A stretch of DNA of 64,000 bases from Congeria kusceri (lineage: Eukaryota > Mollusca > Bivalvia > Myida > Dreissenidae), in assembly GCA_027627225.1 (NCBI GenBank), contig CM051026.1, forward strand, positions 2,256,001 through 2,320,000, given 5' to 3'. Both the position numbers and the translations under genes were made by a program. Positions 56,300 to 64,000 of the stretch are shown one piece after another; position 1 is the first letter of the stretch, and each line of letters begins with the position of its first letter. The notes below the pieces were generated by a model. The model did no database searches. It was given only the letters and a program-made list of their open reading frames with translations, and was not told the origin of the DNA.

Positions 56300-56493
56300 C
56301 TTGCCTCTTGCACATACGGATCTAAGAACCCTAGAATGTTCATGAAACCCCATTGGTTTTTAAACGACGCTGCGCTTCCTGACTTTTTGCTGGCAGCAGC
56401 GGCCTTCTGCTTTTTAACGAACATGTCGCGAAAACTTCTCCATCTGATCTTCACATCATCATCTATAATAATCCTATACATTTTAACAGCAGC
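56300..56493 (-). pseudogene. Harbinger MADF-domain protein, exon 2
   Basis: It is bounded by TTTCTAAAG and GAGGCAAG|GTAAGA. It encodes VKIRWRSFRDMFVKKQKAAA, a serine/alanine linker and WGFMNILGFLDPYVQ, which are the third helix and closing segment of the MADF domain. This exon itself is open and phase-compatible with its neighbours. Confidence 0.8.
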
Positions 56494-56712
56494 CTTTAGA
56501 AAAACAAAAACAAAAAAAACAACACTGTGATAGAAGTATCAAAAACTATTACAAGAAATGTTAATTATTGAATGGGGATTTCTCTTCAGAAGTTGTTATC
56601 AATAATGAATTTCTACCGCTTAAAAAAAAAACGCTAAACATTTGTTTTTGAATTTTAAATTATATCAAACATATTTTATCTTCATTATGGCTTAATATAA
56701 TTGAAATTATAC

Positions 56713-56878
56713 CTGTTGTTCCCGGCACGTTGTGTGATTTGGCAATCTGCTTCTAGATCTTTGACTTTATGGTGTTGTCCCTATATTCGTTTAATATCAT
56801 ATCGTACAAAATGGGGTATTTACGAACTACTTCAATTAATTTTTCGCAAATATCAGTCTTACTTAACTGCCCCTTCAT
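56713..56878 (-). pseudogene. Harbinger MADF-domain protein, exon 1
   Basis: The frame starts MKGQLSKTDICEKLIEVVRK and continues YPILYDMILNEYRD, the first two helices of a MADF (Myb/SANT-like) domain that recognises transposon ends. The frame is open upstream to 57088, but the domain begins here. A TAG at 56753-56755 stands where MADF domains have the conserved Trp before KQIAKSHNVPGTT. The exon ends in a donor (AACAACAG|GTATAA). Confidence 0.8.
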
Positions 56879-57299
56879 TGTTAACGCGCTCCGATGACCT
56901 ACGAGTGCGTTTAAAAAAACGCGCACTGCTCGTGTCATGGCAACAAAATGGTTAGAACACTGGCAGTTGTCTTTGTGTTTGTAAAATTGCTCGTCTTCGT
57001 GTAGGTCTTTCCATTTTGTTAGCCAGCGTTTAATAAAATGGGATAATACATTAACGGACATTAACGGACTCGTGTCATCATACTGCAATTTTACTTACGA
57101 CCTTAGCATGTCTATTGCGTAACACACCGACGGATAAATGATGCAGTATTTGAGCAAGGAAATGTTCGACACTTCAAAACCGGATTTGCGCTCTTCCCTT
57201 TTGATGGCGTCACTCAGACCGAGGTACTGTCAGTGTTGTTTGAGCATTCGCTAGGAAATGAATTGCCTGACATCCTAAATTAACAGCCAAACTGACCTT

Positions 57300-57570
57300 T
57301 ATTTTAAAATCAATTTCCTAAAACACGAACAAGCAAGCGTGTCTTTGTGAAAAATTACAAACAATATGGCGACGGGCTGTATTGTGTACACATCGGAAAT
57401 TATGTACTTTTGATCACACAACACTGGGATAAACATTATAAGTGATGATAACTTCTTCGTTAATTTCTTCAACTCCTTTGAAATAAATACAGAATATTGT
57501 ATTGTATTTAAGTTGTGTCAATATAACTTGTTGACTTTATAAATACGCTTGTCATTGATTTCGTTGGAAC
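57300..57570. other. Non-coding spacer
   Basis: No gene is recognised between the Harbinger remnant and the following MITE. Confidence 0.4.
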
Positions 57571-57577
57571 ACCTTTA

Positions 57578-58302
57578 CTTTAGCGGTCCCCGGAAATACT
57601 ATATATATTCTACGCAACTAAGGACTAGGTGCGCGTAAATGTAGTGAGCCTCGCGCTAGCGTGGCGATTTTAAAAAATAGTCCATTAAACGGAAAAATAA
57701 CCTAAAAATCGTGATTTTTGTACAAAGTTTTTTTAATAATTTGTGAAATATTTAAAAAAATATGAATTCAAAATCGCATAACTTTTCGATTAAACGCCTT
57801 CTACAAAAAGGCCGGCCATTTTGAAAATGGATATCGACGCAGTTATGCGTAATGATTTAACACGTTAAGCATATTTGCAAATGGAATAAAGCTATTTATA
57901 CTCTTAAAACCACAAATAACAAAAAAAAGTAACAGAGAACATGATATAATATAAATAAATGTTCAAAACGGCCTTCTGTGCATCCATTAGTTGCAAGTTT
58001 ACACGTCTCAACTGAAAGCAATAGTCTTGTCGCAGTAAACCACGAAGAAATTTGAACAGTTAATTAGCGAAGTGACAGATTTTGGGGGCTGCCGCCCATA
58101 CAACCCCGCTTATTAACACTCAAACGGCGTGTGGCTCATATTTTAATCCTGTTTTGATTCAAAACAATGATATTTTTCCAAGAAAAACATTACGAATCGA
58201 GAAAAAAATGGCGGCCGTCTGGAACAAGACAATTCATGCATAGCAACGTCAACGCATGTGAAAAACGTTGTTTACATTTAGAATTTCCGAGGACCGCTAA
58301 AG
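57578..58302. mobile_element. 725-bp MITE with TA target duplication
   Basis: Inverted ends CTTTAGCGGTCCCCGGAAAT (left) and, read from the right, CTTTAGCGGTCCTCGGAAAT match at 19 of 20 positions and are flanked by TA on both sides, as for Tc1/mariner-type elements. No transposase is present. The interior includes CAAAATCGCATAACTTTTCG and two GGC(G/C)GCC-type patches. Confidence 0.8.
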
Positions 58303-58359
58303 TACAAACTAATCGATTTCATGACTGTTTTGCAGGTGTAACGTAATTTGAACTTCGTC

Positions 58360-58690
58360 CACTTTTAGATGTGCACCAGATGTTTGCAGACAGTAAAACT
58401 ATCAATATATGCCACTATAAAAACTGCATTATAAAAATGCCGACAGTAGTCGTTCTTTAGACTCGCAGTTATTCTATAAATTACGGTTGGGTACAAGACC
58501 CTAACAGGAGAGATCACTGTAAAAGTTGTGTAATCGTTCTTTATACTGGAGATCATTTTTAAATAGCGATCGAGTAACAGACAATATTAGGGAGGTCACT
58601 GTACAAAACTTTCTTGCGCGGTCATGCTGAAAATTATGTGGAATCACAGACGATATCAGGAAAGGTCATTAAAAAAACTGCAGTATAAAA
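58360..58690. repeat. ~115-bp satellite block 3
   Basis: Units resemble those at 34.8 and 51.4 kb: AAAATGCCGACAGTAGTCGT then TCTTTAGACTCGCAGTTATT, AGGAGAGATCACTGTAAAAG and TAAATAGCGATCGAGTAACA. It is shorter and more decayed than the blocks in the two duplicons. Confidence 0.7.
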
Positions 58691-59440
58691 AATGTTTTAT
58701 CCCATCATTACACCTGCGTTGGCGAAATAACACCCCGTGGGATAAACTTAGCAGTATTCCACCTTGTTGAATACAGTAAACACGCCGTATAATGACGTCA
58801 TTTTCATTTATTTTCAAGAAGTCATTTCATATTTTTCGTATTATTCTGTGATTGTCTTTCCTTAATTTGCAACATATATACATAAAATGATAGGATAAAT
58901 AGATTACCAAGTAAGTGTTGAATGAAGATAAGTCCATTTGCTCGAAAACCACGCCTACTGGCCCGGGCTCGTGGTTTAGGTTTTCTAAGCCTCGCTAAAT
59001 AAACTTATCTGTATTTAACACAAACCTAGTATTCTCTGTATAGCAGTCGTTCTTTATATAATCGACAGTTCTTTAACAATAAATGACAGTTTAAGTAAAT
59101 ATTCGTTTGCATTTTGTTTTGTCATAAATAATTTTACTTTATATTCGGATTTTTGTGATTTCAATTTAAACATAGGTTGAATAATCAAAGGCACACACAA
59201 AGTTCTGCAAGTTGTGAAAACCACTAAGATTTGTATTAATATTTTAAACACATTAAATAAAACCTTATGAACAAAAAGCTGTTTTACATTTTCTTAAAAT
59301 TAATGATTTTTGATAAATTTAAATTCCACTGTATTGTTGACATTTTAAACACGACGAAACTAACCAAAGTTCATCGTTTTCAAGGTAACGGTGAATATTC
59401 GGATTAACGACGATTTCGGCATAGTTTTTTATGCCCTCAT
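58691..59440. other. Non-coding stretch with a short repeat
   Basis: The string GCCTCGCTAAATAAACTTAT then CTGTATTTAACACAAACCT (58990-59030) recurs with changes at 62205-62240. Nothing else is recognised. Confidence 0.45.
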
Positions 59441-59444
59441 CATG

Positions 59445-59536
59445 GGTACGTACGTATATACGTATGTACGTATGTACGTATGTACGTATGTATGTATGAA
59501 TGTACGTATGTACGTATGTATGTGTGTACGTATGTT
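59445..59536. repeat. GTAC/GTAT tetranucleotide microsatellite
   Basis: About 22 imperfect repeats of ACGT/ATGT-type tetranucleotides (CGTATGTACGTATGTACGTA). It produces a false Thr/Tyr/His-rich open frame on the minus strand. Confidence 0.95.
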
Positions 59537-60335
59537 CCCCTTCTTGTCCAGACAATAAATTTGTCCTGCATTGGAGGATTTTTAGATAAATTGGCATTAG
59601 GTCCAAGGTCACAAGATCAAAGGTCAAATATAAGAATTTAAGCCACAGTCCCTGTCCGGAGCATTATTTTGTCCAGCATGGAAACAATTTCAAATAACCT
59701 GGCACAAGTGTTAATCTTGTCATGCGCAAGAACCAGGTCCCTAGGTCCAATGTCAAGGTCACACTGAAAGATCAAAGTCAAATATAATAATTTAAACCTT
59801 ATACCCTTTTTCGGAGCATAACTTTTTTTCCAGCGGGGGAGGATTTTTAAATAACTTGGCAGAAGTGCTAAGTATGTCAATACGGTGTGCGCCTGCAAGA
59901 ACCATCTCCCTAGGTCCAAAGGCAAGGTCACACTTAAAGATCAAAGGTCAAATATAAGAATTTAAGCCATAGACCATGTCCAAAGCATATTTTTTTCCAG
60001 CATTAGAGGAATTTCAAATAGGCATTATCAGGCGGTGTTTCACGTGCATGAATCAGGTGCCAAGGTCCCAGGTCAAGGTCACAATAATAGCTCAATGATA
60101 AAGTATATGTTTCAATGTCAGGACTAAAACTATTGGTTGGAAATTTGCTGAAACGTCAACTGGCTTTACAGAAGAAGAGAATACATTAGTAGAAAGTACA
60201 ATATAGAATGACAATTCCTCTTTTGAAAAATATAGTGTATGCATATAGACAAAGCTTGGCCATTTTAAACAGGCTGCATAGGTGGGGGCATTCGTGTCTG
60301 TGGACACATTTCTAGCATTGCTCATACCTTCGCGC
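59537..60335. repeat. TCAAGGTCA-type repeats plus L5-module tail, without L5
   Basis: About four ~165-bp units of the 2-5 kb repeat type (GTCCGGAGCAT, AAATAACTTGGCA, AGGTCAAGGTCACA) are followed at 60115-60330 by the block seen at 3508-3690 and 4770-4950 (CAGGACTAAAACTA, GAGAATACATTAG.AGAAAGTA, GCTGCATAGGTGGGGGCA, GTGTCTGTGGACACATTTCTAG). The L5 fragment is absent, so this is the likely ancestral arrangement or an independent copy. Confidence 0.75.
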
Positions 60336-60339
60336 ATCA

Positions 60340-62710
60340 GTGGAGATGATTTAACTCTTCAAAAAGAAGGAAGTGTTTTGACAGATAATATCTTATAAAT
60401 ATTATAATAATTATATTAGGTTCTTTATCAGCGTTCTTTACAATACGGTAATATATTTGAATGATTACACAGCTGATATACCATATTGGACGAGCCGATA
60501 TTTAAAGCGGCCTTTACCTTATACTAATCGTACACATTTCAAAAGTGCAGACGCTTTATTAAGACGTGTCAAATTAAAAAGATGGCGTGATCGATAGGAA
60601 CTTCCTGCTGCGCGTTATTTTAAATCAGTAATTCAACATTGTGAGACACGGATGTTCGTTATCGAATCATCGCGAAATGCGAATACTTATATTTTACAGA
60701 TGATTGATATCGATATTATTCGCAATGTGTAAAAACGGACAGGGAAAAGTGGCGACAGACACCAGTTTTCGCTAGATTCACTGGCCTGTTGTGTGTCGTG
60801 TTGTTTCTTTTACGTTCCAGTTAAAAACCATGCATTGGTCAATTTTAAACTTATTTTGGAAGGTGATATAATATTCATAATCAGATACTGGATTAGGGAC
60901 AAGTTTACTTTAAAATTTACACAACTCGCACATTCTGACCAGTTATGGAGATTGCGAAAAAAAAATCGCGTTTCCGGTTACCAGGGTAGACATAAAATGA
61001 AACACATTTATACAGCTTTGTGGATAATAGAAATGGAATAAAAAAAATCGAGTTGCTGGATTTTTATAGTTCGCATCAGAGGATAGAAGTTAACTCATTG
61101 AGATAAAATTTGCAAATCCGTCAATTTTGTTGTACGATGTTTTTGTGAAGATGTAATTTAGAAATATTTACAGTATTGGTGCATTTTCTTAGCAACTGCG
61201 TACGTAGTTCACTTATACTCATTAATTAATATTGCCATTGAAATAGCAGTTTCATACATTATTTGATAATTATATACTGTAAATATATACTTTTGAAGTA
61301 CTCGGACATTGCCATATGTTTATCCTCGGATCATCCAATACGGAAAATATTGACGGTCTAGAAGTACAATTTGCGACAGCTGATTGGATTATATATAATT
61401 AGGCATATAATAATAAAGATTATTATATACCTAGATATTCTGGCTCAATACTGGTACGTGTATATTTAATCTATAAAATACAACCGGTCTGACATAATTT
61501 CCGTATTTCACATTGTGAAATAAATTTCCGTATAAAACGGCTGAAAAAACCGGACTATATCCGTGACGTTCCGAGTCTCTATTTACAGACACGACGACGC
61601 GTAACAGCATGCTGATTTGAAGTATATCACGTCATTTATCTACATGACATGTATTCATGCGCGTTCTGTTTTGATAAATAATTACATGTAACAGTGAGAT
61701 TTTAACAATGGTCACTGCGCAATAGTGTACTATTTCATGCAAAACACAACACTATAAGGTTTTAATTTACACAATATTTTACTTTTTTTAAGAAAGCCTG
61801 TTGAGTTTAAAACCCTATTAACGATAACAAAGGCATTGTGGAATACTTTATTCACCGTAACAATGGTCGATTCACAAATGCCAACCTTGCGGAGGATTTT
61901 ATATTTTGTTTGGTGTTAAATCGCAACTTGTAGGTGGGACCAGTCGAGATTATGCAAATTAATGGCAAGTGTGTTTAAAAGTTTCAGATTGTGGGCAAGT
62001 TATGATTATCTGATTTTTTTCGTGTAATAATCCGTGTTTTTTCATCGTCTTATTTTTAAATACGGTTCGTTTTCGTGTTTTTTAGTATGTTTTCTTTCCT
62101 TTATTACAAAATTATGGGAAAATTTAAATAATCGGTACATGCTAAATAAAGGTATTATTATTAGCTCGCCAATTTACATGGACAAGATTGTATTTAAGTC
62201 TCGCTAAATAAACATAGCTTTATTCAACACAAACCTTATACTATGCACTTCAGCATCCCTTAAGGTGCTTATTATCCTAATACTTATGATTCTACAGTCG
62301 TCGACCAAATTATTACAAATATGGTTGTAAGCATTATCATAAACATAACTCTCTATTGTTTCCGCATTTTAACTTTCAAAATATGTCTTAAGAAATTAAG
62401 TTGTTTTGTATCATGGGTGCTAATTGTCTTAAAATTAAGAATACAAAACCGAAACAATACCACGATTTAATCCAAACAAAAGTTTAACAATAAAATCATA
62501 CTAAATTACATGGATTCGTGTATGCCTGGTTGCGCTCATTATTACTGCCATTATCAACTGAAAGCTTGAACCGCCATTGCAGCCATTTTTCTAATCGTTG
62601 GTGCGGCCTTTGATTGAGTAACACACAATATTTATTTAGAATTTATTATTTATTATATCTTAGAATAATGTTTGATTTCTTTACATTGAACTTCAATATA
62701 GTATTTCTCA
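60340..62710. other. Intergenic, no supported gene
   Basis: No exon stands out. The open frame 60793-61041 starts MSCCFFYVPVKNHALV and has no motif. A second copy of the GCTAAATAAACATAGCTTTA-type string lies at 62205-62240. Confidence 0.4.
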
Positions 62711-62713
62711 TAC

Positions 62714-62738
62714 ATGTCGGACGTGGTTAACAAAAAAG
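62714..62738 (+). CDS. Candidate short first coding exon (start plus donor)
   Basis: CATACATGTCGGACGTGGTT then AACAAAAAAG is followed by GTAAGATT, a consensus donor. That gives 25 coding bases (MSDVVNKK, phase 1). The remainder of such a gene would lie to the right, possibly beyond the window. No downstream exon was recognised, so this rests on start context and donor only. Confidence 0.25.
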
Positions 62739-63429
62739 GTAAGATTAAGTTATTTTCTATATCGATTTTATCTAGATCACAGGAGATAATAAAACTAGTT
62801 GTTAAGTTTCAAAACAATTTTAAAAAACAGTCTACATATATGAACGCGTCAAAACGTATTGTAGGTCGCAATAATTTAAATATTTCTTTTCTGTGCATTA
62901 ATTGTTACATTGTCATTTGGTTTGGGTACCATTTAGTTACAACGACGCCGTACATGGCAAGTTACATCGAATCAGACATGAGCAAATGTACAATGGTTTG
63001 GTCGTATTTGAGTACTATTATTACCTGTCTGTCTTTAAAAGCCTTTATAGGTGCATTATAAGCATTATAAACGTTTATTTCACTTTCACAGCGAAATCGG
63101 TTGGACAACAGCCCGTGATGTAAACCTGAGTTTTATTTAACATGTACGGTTTAGACAACGCTTAATTTTAGAAACAGATCGGATTTCCTTTTTACGCACT
63201 TTTGCACTCATGGTCAGTTGTGTTTACTTAATAATTGATTAGTATTTTTCTGCCGACGGCGTTTATGCATAAATTAGGAGAAATTATCCCGACAGTTCAT
63301 ACAACGATGAAATGAAGAAAATACTATTCAATTATTATAATTACAACCAAAAGTGGATATAAACTTTACTAAACTGTTTAAGGACCGCAACTGACGTGCA
63401 GTCTCCGGCGTAGGAATCCCCGTTTCAGT

Positions 63430-63526
63430 TTAGGTTTCAGTTTCGTCGAACGGCATTCCTAATATCTGGTCAGACATTTCAAATTGCTGTGGATCATTTT
63501 GGAGGTGACTTTCTAGTAACAAGTTA
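63430..63526 (-). CDS. Candidate terminal exon on the minus strand
   Basis: After an acceptor-like AATATTTTTTAG, 31 codons run to a TAA at 63430-63432, with peptide blocks SHLQNDPQQFEMSDQILGMP then FDETET. The composition (acidic, glutamine-rich, more GC than its surroundings) is more protein-like than the neighbouring open frames. No family is recognised. Any upstream exon would lie to the right; the open frame 63513-63803 on this strand overlaps the acceptor and looks fortuitous. An alternative start at the internal ATG would make a 15-residue peptide, which is unlikely. Confidence 0.3.
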
Positions 63527-63604
63527 CTAAAAAATATTCAAATTTCTCAATATGCGTTAACAATTCCATCGTTACCGATAAATCAATCATTTTGTTTATG
63601 AACG

Positions 63605-63725
63605 AAGGTGTATATATCGTAAACTTTCGGGCAAAACAATGATGTCGTTTCGCAAATAGCAAATTAAAGTAAACATCGTAAAGGTTCGCGCTAAACAATG
63701 ACGTCATTTCGCAAATAATGAATGA
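63605..63725. repeat. 62-bp tandem duplication carrying CRE-like sites
   Basis: Two units share ATCGTAAA..TTCG.GC.AAACAATGA.GTC.TTTCGCAAATA. The second contains a perfect TGACGTCA (63699-63706); the first has TGATGTCG at the same position. Confidence 0.8.
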
Positions 63726-63821
63726 AAAAGTATTACAGTCAGGAATAATACAGAGGTAATTTGCATACGCAGCCGGTTCATCAGGGTATGAATGACAGGT
63801 CACGTGGGCGAATTATCCAAT
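63699..63821. promoter_or_regulatory. Possible promoter: CRE, octamer, E-box and CCAAT cluster
   Basis: Within 125 bases there are TGACGTCA (63699), ATTTGCAT octamer (63759), CACGTG E-box (63801) and CCAAT (63817). The first three are palindromic or orientation-free, so direction is open. It could serve a gene to the right of the window or the minus-strand candidate at 63430. All are short motifs and no transcription start is shown. Confidence 0.35.
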
Positions 63822-64000
63822 CAGAATGCAGCGTTTATGCTAAAATTTGTGAATATTGTTTGTGTGAAATAAGAACAATATGCACTTTCCGCCAATGTTA
63901 ATGATTATATCTGATAAAAAAAACTTGGTATATATTAGTTGTTGCTCAAATTACATGCATTGTTAACGTCATACATTTAAGGAAACGCACATTATTTTAT

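Larger units (their letters stand above)
53131..57290. mobile_element. Dead PIF/Harbinger transposon with both genes
   Basis: The interval carries a split transposase on the + strand (53277-53573 and 55043-55972) and, on the opposite strand, a MADF-type DNA-binding protein gene in several exons (56878 down to about 54272). These two convergent genes are the standard content of Harbinger transposons in animals. The exact ends could not be fixed. A 14-base string (CGTTGACGTTGCTA) near the left end, at about 53202, recurs inverted at about 58236, which might be terminal sequence, but the match does not extend. Both genes carry nonsense mutations. Confidence 0.8.

Noticed and set aside
53131..58302. 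CGTTGACGTTGCTA at 53.2 kb and its inverse at 58.24 kb as Harbinger termini
   Set aside because: The match does not extend beyond 14 bases and the right copy lies inside a separate TA-flanked MITE, so the ends were left undefined.
59319..59627. Thr/Tyr/His-rich minus-strand protein
   Set aside because: It is read through the GTAC/GTAT microsatellite.

Overview
The window is nuclear DNA of an invertebrate animal, most likely a bivalve mollusc. The sequence is AT-rich, has spliceosomal introns with GT-AG borders and AATAAA poly(A) signals, and consists mostly of non-coding DNA and decayed transposons. The bivalve call is inference from recalled repeat families: modules rich in TCAAGGTCA, a palindromic MITE carrying CGTAAAGTGTCGTCC, and a long element built of degenerate ~120-170 bp units ending in GTGAGCGACCTAGGGCC. 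A heterodont such as a zebra-mussel relative is possible but not shown.

Host genes are few. The only well supported one is on the + strand: exons 26539-27093, 27286-27416 and 28373-29254 join in phase and end with a trypsin-fold peptidase domain (His, Asp, and Ser in GDSGAMV) and no visible secretion signal; the 5' exon is unresolved. Its last exon and several kilobases of 3' flank are duplicated about 14 kb downstream (42.15-51.67 kb), where the exon is a pseudogene. A third, more diverged copy of the 3' flank opens the window (1-1270), so the locus looks like an old local gene family. Weaker exon candidates are a C-terminal exon at 39224-39307 (-), start-plus-donor exons at 10453, 41015 (-) and 62714, and a possible terminal exon at 63430-63526 (-) beside a CRE/E-box/CCAAT/octamer cluster.

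Layout: 0-1.3 kb, flank of a third paralogue; 2-5.5 kb, tandem modules carrying three ribosomal protein L5 pseudogene fragments; 8.26-8.48 kb, an 18-bp minisatellite; 9-10.2 kb, a repeat pair with a hairpin; 13.1 kb, a tRNA-Lys-like fragment; 13.5-15.0 kb, a TTAA-flanked inverted-repeat element; 16.2-17.5 kb, a Penelope-like retroelement (-); 18.5-21.6 kb, a 5'-truncated LINE (-); 24.7-25.6 kb, tRNA-type SINEs in both orientations; 26.5-35.4 kb, the peptidase gene and duplicon A; 35.4-38.2 kb, a dispersed repeat family and a nested palindrome; 39.7-40.0 kb, a 52-bp tandem array; 42.15-51.67 kb, duplicon B with two insertions (a 2.7-kb tandem-unit element and a LINE 3' end); 51.8-52.2 kb, a 31-bp array; 53.1-57.1 kb, a dead PIF/Harbinger transposon with both its transposase and its MADF DNA-binding gene; 57.6-58.3 kb, a TA-flanked MITE; 58.4-60.3 kb, satellite, microsatellite and another TCAAGGTCA module.

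The transposon genes all carry stops or frameshifts. The peptidase-like gene family and the duplicons that carry it are the most informative content.
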